This document shows positions 33,700-42,427 of a stretch of 64,000 nucleotides of DNA, piece by piece. The DNA comes from Pseudomonas sp. GM18. Lineage in GTDB: Bacteria; Pseudomonadota; Gammaproteobacteria; Pseudomonadales; Pseudomonadaceae. The notes below the pieces were generated by a model. The model worked only from the letters and a program-made list of their open reading frames with translations. It searched no databases and was not told where the DNA came from. The translations under genes and the position numbers were made by a program. The stretch spans positions 149,327-213,326 of the forward strand of contig NZ_AKJT01000025.1 in NCBI RefSeq assembly GCF_000282195.1, given 5' to 3'. Each line of letters begins with the position of its first letter. Position 1 is the stretch's first letter.

Positions 33700-34036
33700 G
33701 CAAAAATTCCATCTCGATGGTGGGTACTGCCTTTAGCGATTCTATGCTAGGACAAATAGGAAAAGATAAGGATTACCTCAGAGCTTCAGTATCGGACTTC
33801 TAACCTAGTGCTCCCAAAAGCAGACTCGGACTATCGAGTCTAAGATTTGGCTAAAAAAGAGCTACTGGACAGAAACAGGACCAAATAGTAACTTTAAAAA
33901 GCCACTTAAAGGCTTATACGAAACGACCGCATCTCGGCGCTAGGTATTATCAAGGAAGATATTTTAACCAAGATCACCACCCTGAAAATCACCACAACAC
34001 TTAAAATCTTCAAAGTTATTGACAAAGGAATTATTT
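33700..34036. other. AT-rich gap, left edge of islet, no gene seen
   Basis: Base composition falls abruptly after about 33720. No credible ORF or RNA gene is seen. A short palindrome GACTCG-N6-CGAGTC lies at 33823-33840, which may be an operator or hairpin. The last bases carry the AAAGGA ribosome site of the DUF2971 gene. Confidence 0.6.
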
Positions 34037-35479
34037 ATGAGCAAGAAATTCTATAGATTTAGATCAATAGACCGCTTAATCAATGACTTCAAAGAATTAG
34101 AAAATCAGAACATATACTTTGCACACCCAAGCCAATTAAACGACCCCATGGAAGGGTATCGAGATTTTTTTTGGGAAGGAGACCATATTGCCTGGAAGAA
34201 CCTATTCAAACATTATTTGCTTTGCCTTGAAAGGCTCTGCTCATTACTAATCTTAAGTGGTGAAGATCATGCTATATCAAAAGAAGATATGCCCATTTTT
34301 TCTGGAGAGAATGATTTCCCATCGCCCATATATAAAGAGTTATTCACACGCATAAGCAATAGTTTCTTTGAAAACCAAGACCTTCTAACATTAATAGAAA
34401 AAATATCAGAACGTACGACCTCAGTCAGAAGAGATGAATTATCTTTCTATCTAACCGCCGTCCACCCTCTCGCACTAGAAACAATTTACAGCGAGTATGA
34501 AAACTCAAAATTAGTGCCAACACGAAATCAAAACAACAGCCTCAACAAGAAAGTCAGCATATTCCTAAAAGAAGACTTTATCGACAACATAGAAAAAGCA
34601 TTAAATGAAAATAGCCGAGAAGAAAAAATAATTGATGCTTTATTTGCAGCCCAAAGGCACTCCCAAACTCAAATCGACATAATACAACGTCACAACGGAA
34701 TCATCGACACCAACCAATCCAATAAAAACCTTATTGTAGTTGAATTCCCAGAAGAATACATATCTCAACTTGAGAAGATAGTATACCCAGAATGGTACAC
34801 TGCCTGCTTTATGTCGGAATGCAAAAATTCATCTGTCTGGGGGCATTATGGAAATAACCATACGGGCGCATGCTTAATATTTGAAGCAGATCAAAAAGAT
34901 GAAGATCATTACTTGAGCTTCAGAGGTGTAAACGGATGGACTTCATCAGGTCCTTCGCATGGAGATATAAGTTTAAAACTCCACCCCATAAATTACACTC
35001 AAGGCTTTGGAAAAATTGACTTCTTTCGATCATTAGGTCGCCTTACAGCCTCTACTCTAAACTCCATGTGGTATGGACTTGATGGTAAACGAAGCAAATG
35101 TGCAGACCAAATAGCCAAATCTGAAGAAGAATGGCGAAAAAATTACTGGAACAACTTTTACAGAGACATTACCATTAAGTCAGACGACTGGAATTATGAA
35201 AAAGAGTATCGACTAATCCTCAGCAGTTCACTAGACAGCTACTCTGACCCCGCACTTAGGCTTCTAACATACAAATTCAACACTTTATCCGGAATCATCT
35301 TCGGAATAAAGACAAGCAAGAACGACAAACTTAAAATCATAAAAATAATAAAAGAAAAGTGCGAAAAAGAACAAAGAAAAGACTTTAAGTTCTACCAAGC
35401 TTACTACTCATCAGAAAAAGGATGCATCGAACACTCGGAAATGACACTACTGAAATTTAATTCTACAACTATATCGTAA
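34037..35479 (+). CDS. DUF2971-family protein
   Basis: 480 residues from the ATG at 34037, with AAAGGA upstream. It starts KKFYRFRSIDRLINDFKEL and has IYFAHPSQLNDPMEG (about 27-40) and WGHYGNNHTGACLIF starting at W268, the two hallmarks of DUF2971. Between them is a long insertion of about 150 residues rich in charged helices, making it longer than most members (about 250-350). A late EYRLILSS segment also fits the family. DUF2971 has no established activity; members are often strain-specific and sit near defence genes. Codons are strikingly AT-ending, unlike the rest of the window, a sign of recent transfer. A terminator follows at 35493-35530. Confidence 0.85.
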   Translation: MSKKFYRFRSIDRLINDFKELENQNIYFAHPSQLNDPMEGYRDFFWEGDHIAWKNLFKHYLLCLERLCSLLILSGEDHAISKEDMPIFSGENDFPSPIYKELFTRISNSFFENQDLLTLIEKISERTTSVRRDELSFYLTAVHPLALETIYSEYENSKLVPTRNQNNSLNKKVSIFLKEDFIDNIEKALNENSREEKIIDALFAAQRHSQTQIDIIQRHNGIIDTNQSNKNLIVVEFPEEYISQLEKIVYPEWYTACFMSECKNSSVWGHYGNNHTGACLIFEADQKDEDHYLSFRGVNGWTSSGPSHGDISLKLHPINYTQGFGKIDFFRSLGRLTASTLNSMWYGLDGKRSKCADQIAKSEEEWRKNYWNNFYRDITIKSDDWNYEKEYRLILSSSLDSYSDPALRLLTYKFNTLSGIIFGIKTSKNDKLKIIKIIKEKCEKEQRKDFKFYQAYYSSEKGCIEHSEMTLLKFNSTTIS

Positions 35480-35492
35480 CCACACAGACTAC

Positions 35493-35530
35493 AAGGCAGA
35501 CGATAACTTACAAAATCAACTGCCTTTTTT
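35493..35530 (+). terminator. Probable terminator after DUF2971 gene
   Basis: AAGGCAG and CTGCCTT arms separated by about 20 bases, followed by a T-run, 14 bases after the stop codon. Confidence 0.6.
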
Positions 35531-35894
35531 ACACTAAAACCACTCAACCAACCCAAGCCCAGTTCAAACATAAAAAATTAAACCGAAGCGAAAACGACCT
35601 TGCCTTGCTCGGACCAAGCTCATTAACTATTTTTCCACGAAGCATAACCATTATTTAAACTCTCATATCTCATCGTTCCCTGCACAGCTAGCGACATCTT
35701 ACAGCCCCCTTTCTTCGTTGTATTTAGAGAAAGCAAGTCTGCTTTCAGTACAAGTTTTCGTCAAAATCAGAAATTACCCTCTATCTCAAGCCTATGGTCA
35801 ACACGTCACCCATCCACGAGCAGGTTTTGCGTTCTGTTAATCTTATCAGCACACAAAGGGGACAAAAAAACGCACCTCCATAGCACTATCAAAC
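35531..35894. other. AT-rich convergent gap, no gene seen
   Basis: The 364 bases between the DUF2971 terminator and the stop of the SIR2-like gene are AT-rich, with no ORF of coding character on either strand and no clear repeat. Confidence 0.6.
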
Positions 35895-36863
35895 TTAAGC
35901 CCAATCATTAAACCCCAACACACTTGCCACCAACAACAAACTAATATTTTGACTCCGAAACACCTCCACCCACTGACCCCTACGAATTGCATGATCGTAC
36001 TGCGCCTGCCACTCAATGACTTTTATATGTTTATGCTGCCCATAAATAGAAATAATCTCGTTCAAATGCACATCACATCCGGAGTAACCTACAACCATTA
36101 TCTCACTTGCTTCCTGCAAGCAACGATGGAGATAATTCCAATACACCGACAAAATTGGAGAAGCGATGATTACTGAACGCTTATGCTGAACATGCGTCAA
36201 CACAACGTGCTCCGAGTCGTTATTTGTAAACATACTAAGTTCATTTCTCTGCAGTTTCTTTATCGCCCCATCATCGTCATAGAAAAGCGGTGATCCGTGC
36301 AGATGCAAGTAGTATCCAAAATTACGACCTGCTCTCCTTTCTAAATTCCGCGCTGCGAACCCTGCAGTATAAATCCCATCTACAAGATTCCCATCATACC
36401 CAGCCAACAAACCTTGGTCTACAAAAGCACCATATAGAAGCCTGTCATAATTCAGTGTAGCAATGTGAGAGTTAGTTTGCCGAACAAACTGCACTAGCGG
36501 ATCAATAAATGCAGGCGGCAACTCCGCATCCGTAAGATGTAGCCGGGTAGCAACTTTTTGAATATACCTTGCTACAGCCGATGGAAATCGCTGCCCATGA
36601 GGAGTCAGCCAATGCAATTGATTCATCAACACACGATTTAGTGTTTTACAGGCCGTCACTACCTGATGTAGCGTATCTAATTGATCCTCAGTTTGAGGAA
36701 TCGCATTTACATCACCGAGCGTCTGACTAATCAGCCCTCTATCTTCCGCAGTTAAAAAATGATTCAAATGCCACACATCATGCATAGCCGTAGCTAATGA
36801 AAAATGATGTGCATTAAGAGCCATTCCAAGGCCATTTCCAAAAATAATTGCTTTTCTTGGCAT
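35895..36863 (-). CDS. SIR2-like (NAD-binding/hydrolysing) protein
   Basis: 322 residues from the ATG at 36863, with AAGGAC upstream. Motifs of the SIR2-like superfamily are in order: a glycine loop IIFGNGLGMAL (7-15), TLNYD (136-140), the catalytic-His segment YLHLHGSPLFY (H189), and GYSGCD (259-264). There is no zinc-binding Cys tetrad, as in the prokaryotic SIR2-like proteins that deplete NAD during phage defence. No second effector domain is fused. It faces the DUF2971 gene in an AT-rich islet whose codon use it partly shares. A defence role is an inference from family and context; a metabolic NAD enzyme cannot be excluded. Confidence 0.82.
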   Translation of the reverse strand: MPRKAIIFGNGLGMALNAHHFSLATAMHDVWHLNHFLTAEDRGLISQTLGDVNAIPQTEDQLDTLHQVVTACKTLNRVLMNQLHWLTPHGQRFPSAVARYIQKVATRLHLTDAELPPAFIDPLVQFVRQTNSHIATLNYDRLLYGAFVDQGLLAGYDGNLVDGIYTAGFAARNLERRAGRNFGYYLHLHGSPLFYDDDGAIKKLQRNELSMFTNNDSEHVVLTHVQHKRSVIIASPILSVYWNYLHRCLQEASEIMVVGYSGCDVHLNEIISIYGQHKHIKVIEWQAQYDHAIRRGQWVEVFRSQNISLLLVASVLGFNDWA

Positions 36864-37208
36864 ACTACTTCGTCCTTATATTTATTATTAGCGAACTGAT
36901 CAGACTGCATGACAGTCTAGTTTTATCATCCGCGCTGTAGTTCCCTCATACATCCAAAGCTGGACACAACCAAATTCATTAACCGAATATCCAAACGTTA
37001 GTGCATTCCGAGCTTAATGCAAGAACATCAGGACATAGTTTTTTTCTTTTTCCGAGCTTTTCTCTAACTCCTACAAAAAACTCAGAACATCCCGTCTTCT
37101 GCGCCTGTCACTGCAAAGCTATAGTCCTCTTATGTCGCCTTAGCGCGACCAGGTTTGGCGACCTGCAGATCGGATCAGTCCTTTTAAATCTGATTCGGAG
37201 TTTCACCC
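36864..37208. other. Right edge of AT-rich islet, no gene seen
   Basis: The AT-rich character fades near 37130. A GTCGCC-N17-GGCGAC inverted repeat lies at about 37134-37162 and may mark the junction or a regulatory hairpin. No ORF of coding character is visible, and no integrase or tRNA fragment is found. Confidence 0.5.
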
Positions 37209-37481
37209 ATGGATAGATACATGCCCCTCACCGGAATCGACCTGATCCCGGCCTCCCTGCTCATCGACACCCAAGCCCCACTCGACGTCCTGCAAGCCAT
37301 GGCCGACTACCGCATCCGCACGGTCACGCAGGTGCTGGAAAACATCGCCTTCCGCGCCGAGATCGGTTGCGACACGGTGGTGCTGTCGGATTTTGCCAAA
37401 CTGCTGGCCATTCCCCTGCGCGATGGCTGTGACTTGATGGATGTGATCGGTAGACGCTTGCGGGCGCAGGCCGCGGAGTAA
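37209..37481 (+). CDS. Small hypothetical protein
   Basis: 90 residues beginning MDRYMPLTGIDLIPASLL, with normal Pseudomonas codon use. The start follows TTCGGAG. The composition is soluble and helical, ending IGRRLRAQAAE, with a single clear stretch LDVLQAMADYRIRTVTQVLENIAF. It loosely resembles the short DUF3077/DUF6124-like proteins common in Pseudomonas, but I cannot assign it. A strong terminator follows immediately, so it is a monocistronic unit. It borders the right side of the AT-rich islet. Confidence 0.6.
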   Translation: MDRYMPLTGIDLIPASLLIDTQAPLDVLQAMADYRIRTVTQVLENIAFRAEIGCDTVVLSDFAKLLAIPLRDGCDLMDVIGRRLRAQAAE

Positions 37482-37484
37482 ATG

Positions 37485-37520
37485 AAAACGGGCGTCTCGT
37501 CAGGCGCCCGTTTTGTTTTT
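37485..37520 (+). terminator. Rho-independent terminator
   Basis: AAAACGGGCG and CGCCCGTTTT arms with a short loop and a T-rich tail, directly after the 90-residue gene. Confidence 0.85.
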
Positions 37521-37719
37521 TCGAACCCGGCCAACACGCAGAGGTCGAAAAAAGTGATGGCATCGCCAATTATCGCGGGCCTCTGGCCTGCTTCATTCAA
37601 GGGCGAAGCCAGTAGTTCACACCACTGTAGGGTGCGCCGGATAATTTCAGCAGGCCCGGATTTCGCCGGGGCAAGTGCTGGCTGCTGACATCCAATGCTC
37701 CCGTATTGGAGTACCTGAC

Positions 37720-38280
37720 ATGACTCAGTCAATGCGGTTCTTCCTATCGATCGTCCTTGCGACAGCCTCGCTTGTATCGGCAAGTTTCCTGAACACCGCA
37801 GGTGCGGCAACCGCTGAGGATCTGAATGTCGACTCTCAACAAGCGTTGCAAACTCTTTACAAGTCCACACCATTGGCCGAATCCATTTCGCACAATGCCA
37901 AAGCGATTCTTGTCTTCCCGAATATCGTCAAGGCGGGCCTTGTATTCGGCGGCAGCTACGGCGAAGGCGAATTGTTGAAGAACAAGAAAGTAGAGAATTA
38001 CTACAACACCGTAACCGGGTCCTGGGGGCTACAGGCAGGCGCACAGTCGTATGCCTATGCGGTTTTCCTGATGACCGACAAAGCCGTGGACTATGTACGT
38101 AAAACCAAGGGTTGGGAAATCGGCGTAGGCCCTACTGTTGTATTGGTTGATGCGGGGGTGGCAAAAAATCTGTCCAGTACGACGCTGAAGGGCGATGCCT
38201 ACGCGTTCATTTTCGATCAGCAAGGGTTAATGGCTGGGGTCAGCATCGAAGGAACCAAGATTTCCCTGATCAAGCGTTAG
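37720..38280 (+). CDS. SYLF/Ysc84-domain lipid-binding protein, exported
   Basis: 186 residues from the ATG at 37720. A signal peptide covers about 1-29 (MRFFLSIVLATASLVSASFL, cleavage near AGAA). The SYLF/Ysc84 domain follows: SISHNAKAILVFPNIVKAGLVFGGSYGEGELL, NTVTGSWGLQAGAQSYAYAVFLMT, GWEIGVGPTVVLVDAGVAKNLSS and AYAFIFDQQGLMAGVSIEG. In eukaryotes this domain binds phosphoinositides; bacterial members are periplasmic and of unknown function, often stress-induced. It is flanked by its own terminator at 38325-38355, so it is a single-gene unit. Confidence 0.92.
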   Translation: MTQSMRFFLSIVLATASLVSASFLNTAGAATAEDLNVDSQQALQTLYKSTPLAESISHNAKAILVFPNIVKAGLVFGGSYGEGELLKNKKVENYYNTVTGSWGLQAGAQSYAYAVFLMTDKAVDYVRKTKGWEIGVGPTVVLVDAGVAKNLSSTTLKGDAYAFIFDQQGLMAGVSIEGTKISLIKR

Positions 38281-38324
38281 AACCGGTCGTTTAGCGCTTG
38301 CGCGCGCAAGCGATGGAACGAATG

Positions 38325-38355
38325 AAAACGGGCGCCTGAGGGGCGCCCGTTTTTT
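38325..38355 (+). terminator. Rho-independent terminator after SYLF gene
   Basis: AAAACGGGCGCC and GGCGCCCGTTTT arms around TGAG, followed by T residues. A second GCGCTTGCG/CGCAAGCG hairpin lies just upstream at 38294-38312. Confidence 0.85.
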
Positions 38356-38376
38356 GTGCCCGCGATTCGTGATGCA

Positions 38377-39315
38377 TCAGCCACCCTGGAGCGTTACTGC
38401 ATGCTTTCGATCAAGGTTTTCACCAAAGCCACGGATCATCTCCAGCAACGACTTCACCCGCAGCGGCAGATTCCCGGCCGGGTACACCGCGTGCATCTGC
38501 GGGCTCTCACCGCTGCTGGAGGTAAGCCTGTACTCGGGACAAACCCGCAGCAGGCGCCCCGCTTCCACTTCGGGCTCCGCCAGCCAGTCCGCCAGGCGGG
38601 CGATGCCGAGGCCCGCCAGGGCCGCCTGGAAAGCCGCCGAACCGGAGTTGAAGCGAAACTTGGGATCAGCCCGAAAGCTGATGGCCTGCGTCTCACTGCG
38701 AAAATTCCATTCCTTGAGAATCCGCGGCGCCGTGTGCAGGATCAGCGAGTGCGCCTCCAGCGCCTCGATGGAGTCGGGCACTCCGCGCCGCTCCAGGTAC
38801 CCGGGGCTGGCGTACAGGTAACGTGAATAACTCCAAAGTGGAAAGCCGATCAGGTCACTGGATTGCGGATACCCGCCACGAATCGAGAAGTCCAGTTTGC
38901 TCTTGGCCGGGTCGATGGTTTCATCGGTGAAAATCCCATCGACGTTCACGTCTGGATAACGCTCGGCGTACTGCGCGATCAGCCGGGGCAATACCCCGTG
39001 GCCGAGAAACTCGGGGGCTGAAAAGCGGACCCAGCCGTAGGCCTGGCCGCTGATTCCGGCCAGGTCTTCATCCGCCTCACGTTGCAGATCCAGCATTTTG
39101 TAGGCGTGGGGCAACAAGCGCTCACCCGCCTCGGTCAAGCTCACGGCATTGGAGGAGCGATTGAACAACTTGACCCCGACACTTTCCTCCAAGGCTTGAA
39201 CGGCGCGGGTCAGCGCGCTGGGGGAGCGCCCCAGTGTTCGTGCCGCGGCGACGAAACTGCGCTTGCGAGCCACCGTCGCGAAGGCTTCAAGTTCCCCCAA
39301 CATATCCAATGCCAT
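38377..39315 (-). CDS. LysR-family transcriptional regulator
   Basis: 312 residues from the ATG at 39315, preceded by CGAGGTGG; an in-frame upstream extension to 39420 has no site. HTH residues are FATVARKRSFVAAARTLGRSPSALTRAVQALEESVGVKLFNRSSN. The effector domain has GWVRFSAPEFLGHGVLPRLIAQYAERYPDVNVD and DFSIRGGYPQSSDLIG. It belongs to the DmlR/CrgA-like group. It diverges from a TSUP permease gene across 155 bp, which is the likely target, so the inducer could be a sulfonate or organic acid. Confidence 0.92.
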   Translation of the reverse strand: MALDMLGELEAFATVARKRSFVAAARTLGRSPSALTRAVQALEESVGVKLFNRSSNAVSLTEAGERLLPHAYKMLDLQREADEDLAGISGQAYGWVRFSAPEFLGHGVLPRLIAQYAERYPDVNVDGIFTDETIDPAKSKLDFSIRGGYPQSSDLIGFPLWSYSRYLYASPGYLERRGVPDSIEALEAHSLILHTAPRILKEWNFRSETQAISFRADPKFRFNSGSAAFQAALAGLGIARLADWLAEPEVEAGRLLRVCPEYRLTSSSGESPQMHAVYPAGNLPLRVKSLLEMIRGFGENLDRKHAVTLQGG

Positions 39316-39470
39316 ACGCCACCTCGTTGCACTTTTCACAACGTGGTATTGCAACACATTAAAAGCCCTTCCGTTAACCTTCCTGCTCAAGGACGCAGGC
39401 AAGCCGATGCGATGAAACACGTAGAAGCCGCCGGACGCTCACCCACCCTTCAACGTCAGAGCCTGATTTC

Positions 39471-40229
39471 ATGGTCGATATTATTATCCTTTGCGTGTTC
39501 GCCTTCTCCGCCGGCCTGATCGATGCGGCGGTGGGTGGCGGCGGACTGATCCAGATTCCCGCGCTGTTCAACGTGCTGCCCACGGCACAACCGGCGGCGC
39601 TGCTGGGGACCAACAAAGTTGCTGCAGCCTGCGGCACCGCATTCGCGGCCCGGTCCTTCGTGCGTAAGGTGGTGATCAACTGGAGTCTGGTGATCCCCGC
39701 CGCCAGTTCGGCGTTTGTCATGTCCTTCTTCGGTGCGGCCACGGTGTCGTTCGTTCCCCAGTCGGTGATCCGGCCGGCGGTGCTGGTGTTGATCGTGCTG
39801 ATGGCGATCTACACCTTCTGGAAAAAGGACTTCGGCGCCCTGCACAAGCCCATGCACATCGGGACCAAGGAAAAACTGCTGGCGATCATCATCGGCGGTG
39901 CCATCGGCTTCTACGACGGACTGTTCGGGCCCGGCACTGGCAGTTTCCTGATCGTCCTGTTTATCCGCTGCTTCGCCTTCGACTTCCTTCACGCCTCGGC
40001 GTCGGCCAAGCTGGTGAACATCGCGACCAACGTAGCGGCGCTGATGTTCTTCATTCCGACGGGTAACGTGCTCTACCTGATCGCCATCCCCATGGCGGCA
40101 TTCAACATCCTGGGCGCGCTGACCGGCACTTGGCTGGCGGTTCATAAAGGCGTGCCCTTTGTCCGGGCTCTGTTCCTGGTGTTGCTGCTGATCCTGATCG
40201 GCAAACTGTCTTATGACCTGTTCGTGTAA
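39471..40229 (+). CDS. TSUP-family (TauE/SafE) sulfite/organic anion permease
   Basis: 252 residues with seven to eight hydrophobic helices. The first helix pair reads IIILCVFAFSAGLIDAAVGGGGLIQIPALF, and the second repeat GGAIGFYDGLFGPGTGSFLIVLFI; these paired G-x-x-D/G-x-x-G-G-G motifs are the TSUP signature. Family members export sulfite, sulfoacetate or taurine-derived anions; the substrate here is unknown. It is divergent from a LysR regulator. No adjacent sulfonate degradation genes are seen, so the assignment stops at the family level. Confidence 0.92.
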   Translation: MVDIIILCVFAFSAGLIDAAVGGGGLIQIPALFNVLPTAQPAALLGTNKVAAACGTAFAARSFVRKVVINWSLVIPAASSAFVMSFFGAATVSFVPQSVIRPAVLVLIVLMAIYTFWKKDFGALHKPMHIGTKEKLLAIIIGGAIGFYDGLFGPGTGSFLIVLFIRCFAFDFLHASASAKLVNIATNVAALMFFIPTGNVLYLIAIPMAAFNILGALTGTWLAVHKGVPFVRALFLVLLLILIGKLSYDLFV

Positions 40230-40421
40230 ACCTGAGGAAAACAGCCCGCATCCAATGTTCGATAGGTGTGGGCTCATAACGCGTGGACGCGGCATTTGCC
40301 CACCACGTTTCAACCATTGTTGACGTCGATAGTCACCATCACGTCAATGAAGTTCTCATAAAAAATCCTCGGCGTAACATCCGCTCCATACCCAACCAAT
40401 AACACCCCGGAGCACACCATC

Positions 40422-40823
40422 ATGAAACGCCAAACCCTTCTCAGCATCGCTTTCTCGGTTTTTGCAGTAAACGCTTTCGCCGCTTCCCCTGCTCACCCGG
40501 TCGTCGCTGAAGGCGGCTCGGATCGATTGATTGAAAGTCGTGTGGCTGAAGGCGGTTCCGATCGTCTGATCGAGAACCGCGTCGCTGAAGGCGGCTCGGA
40601 TCGTCTGATCGAGAACCGCGTTGCTGAAGGTGGTTCGGATCGTCTGATCGAGAATCGCGTCGCTGAAGGTGGTTCGGATCGTCTGATCGAAAACCGCGTT
40701 GCTGAAGGTGGTTCGGATCGTCTGATCGAAAACCGCGTTGCTGAAGGTGGTTCGGATCGTCTGATCGAGAATCGCGTTGCTGAAGGTGGTTCGGATCGTC
40801 TGATCGAAAACCGCGCGGCATGA
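40422..40823 (+). CDS. Secreted tandem-repeat protein (eight 13-residue repeats)
   Basis: 133 residues. Residues 1-21 are a clean signal peptide (MKRQTLLSIAFSVFAVNAFA, then A). The mature chain is almost entirely eight copies of VAEGGSDRLIENR (residues 28-131), of which only the first differs (SDRLIESR). The repeats are near-identical at DNA level too, so copy number is prone to slippage. Related Pseudomonas proteins carry the label 'phage infection protein' in annotations, for reasons I cannot verify; no function is established. Start context is CCCGGAGC before the ATG. A terminator at 40856-40882 makes it a monocistronic gene. Confidence 0.88.
   Translation: MKRQTLLSIAFSVFAVNAFAASPAHPVVAEGGSDRLIESRVAEGGSDRLIENRVAEGGSDRLIENRVAEGGSDRLIENRVAEGGSDRLIENRVAEGGSDRLIENRVAEGGSDRLIENRVAEGGSDRLIENRAA
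40503..40814 (+). repeat. Eight tandem 39-bp repeats
   Basis: In-frame repeats of 39 bp (unit starts GTCGCTGAAGGCGGCTCGGA) coding the 13-residue unit. Copies 4-8 differ only at a few synonymous positions, for example GTC or GTT for the first Val and AAC or AAT for Asn. Confidence 0.95.
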
Positions 40824-40855
40824 ATGAGTGGCTTTACCGCAATACTCGACCAAAG

Positions 40856-40882
40856 AACCCGGCCTCATCAGCCGGGTTTTTT
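40856..40882 (+). terminator. Rho-independent terminator after repeat protein
   Basis: AACCCGGC and GCCGGGTT arms around CTCATCA, followed by T residues. Confidence 0.9.
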
Positions 40883-40977
40883 CATGCGTTTTTTTGCCTG
40901 ACTGAATTAGCCCAGCCATCACGTCCTCACACCCTATTTGATCCGAATAGCACAGCTTTTTATTGCAGCAGCGTCAT

Positions 40978-41910
40978 TCAGTGCCTGGACATCAGGCCAT
41001 GAAGAACGCCCAACCTTAAGCCCGGCTCGGAAGGACTCATGTGCGAGATACCGAATACCTTGAATGCCGCCAGCATGAGCACCAGGCCACCGGGCAAGAT
41101 ACTCAGGCGATGGGGTGGCAAGCCCGCCAATTTGAGTTGTTTGACATGCCCCACCTCCAGCAGACGCAACGACAAGCGCAACAGACCGCCGTAGGTGATA
41201 CCGCTTTGACCGTCGTCATTCAAGCCATTGGCCTTGAGCACTTTGGCCAGCATCCGTGCGGTGCCTGAAGAGCCGATAGTCTGCTGCCAACCCATTGCAC
41301 GATAACGACGGGTAACTTTTTCAAACTGTAGCGTGGCCACTCGCTCAGCCTCCAGGAGCGCTTGAGCCGTGATACAGCCCCCCTGAAAATAACGCGTGCC
41401 AAGGGTGCCGCTGCCAATGGCAATGCTCTCGGTCAACAGGGGCTGCGTGCCCTGCCCCAGAATCAATTCAGTGGAGCCGCCGCCGATATCCACGACCAGT
41501 CGCATACTCTCTGTATTGGGTATCGTATGGGCAACACCGGCGTACACCAGTCGGGCCTCTTCATGCCCGGAGATGACATCTATACGAAAACCCAGGTGCT
41601 GCTCCGCGCTGGCCAAAAATAGTTGCGCATTGTCGGCTTCGCGCACGGCACTGGTCGCCACTGCCCGCACGCGACCCGCCTCAAAGCCACGCAGTTTTTT
41701 GCCAAACCGCGCGAGTGCTTGCCATCCCCGATCCAGCGCCAACTCGTCCAGCGCCCCGCCCTGAAATCCCTCCGCCAAACGGACAGGCTCACGCAGGGTT
41801 TTCACTTCCTGGATCACGAACCCCTGATTACGCCTGACCGACTGGCCAATCATCATGCGAAACGCATTGGACCCCAGGTCAATGGCCGCAAACAGGGAGG
41901 CGTCTTTCAT
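40978..41910 (-). CDS. Ppx/GppA-family phosphatase (short form)
   Basis: 310 residues from the ATG at 41910, which has CCAGGAATC upstream; the ORF extends further upstream without coding sense. ASKHA-fold motifs are FAAIDLGSNAFRMMIGQ, VVDIGGGSTELILGQG and GSSGTARML. The length is that of the two-domain short form; the C-terminal HD-like domain of full E. coli Ppx or GppA is absent. It may hydrolyse polyphosphate or pppGpp, or be a paralogue with another role. The housekeeping ppx is normally next to ppk, which is not here. It converges with the repeat-protein gene. Confidence 0.9.
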   Translation of the reverse strand: MKDASLFAAIDLGSNAFRMMIGQSVRRNQGFVIQEVKTLREPVRLAEGFQGGALDELALDRGWQALARFGKKLRGFEAGRVRAVATSAVREADNAQLFLASAEQHLGFRIDVISGHEEARLVYAGVAHTIPNTESMRLVVDIGGGSTELILGQGTQPLLTESIAIGSGTLGTRYFQGGCITAQALLEAERVATLQFEKVTRRYRAMGWQQTIGSSGTARMLAKVLKANGLNDDGQSGITYGGLLRLSLRLLEVGHVKQLKLAGLPPHRLSILPGGLVLMLAAFKVFGISHMSPSEPGLRLGVLHGLMSRH

Positions 41911-42427
41911 AGGGGGATTCCTGGCAAATTCATCGGCCCGCAGAAGGAGTTCCGCTGAGCGCTCAAGACGGTTTGCGAGGATCTTGCCATCAGGTCGATG
42001 ACACGAAGATGACACCCTCTGAATAGACGGGTGGTCGAGCTGTCTTAAGGAGCTTTCTTCGATGCGCAAAAAGCCGTCATCGTTCTGTAACCTTCCGACA
42101 GTAATATTCAGGCTATTCACTACGTGCTGTTTTTTTTGCTGCCACTTCAGGCAGCTTTTTTTTGCCTGATGATTTTGGCAGCAGCTTAGCCAGGTCAACC
42201 CATTGGGTTTCTGCATTTTCGAGCGCGGCGGCTGCAGAGCTTTGCCAAGCGCTGCCTGCCCTTTCGCCTCGCCGCTGAATCATCAACAACGACCGTCCGT
42301 AACCCCGCCCCGACGGCCTCTCACCCTTCGCTATTCTTAACCACACACACCGCAGGCACGGCTTGCGGCATCAAAATCAGGAGTAAGGATCCGGGTAAGG
42401 AGTGCGCCACTTCTAACAGAGTATCGA
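41911..42427. other. Long gap with a possible small minus-strand ORF and an internal hairpin
   Basis: The gap holds the upstream region of the Ppx/GppA gene and an open frame on the minus strand at 42113-42346 (77 codons; later residues rich in Lys and Ala, ending AAKKTARSE). A palindrome GCTGCC-N6-GGCAGC flanked by T-runs on both strands lies at 42130-42163, inside that frame's 3' end, and looks like a bidirectional terminator. Because the hairpin sits inside it, I doubt the ORF is a gene. No other feature is seen. Confidence 0.45.

Noticed and set aside
33700..37208. AT-rich islet considered as a prophage or integrative element
   Set aside because: No integrase, tRNA fragment, capsid or replication gene, and no visible attachment repeats.
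40503..40814. Tandem repeats considered as a CRISPR array
   Set aside because: The 39-bp units are contiguous with no spacers and code an in-frame protein with a signal peptide.
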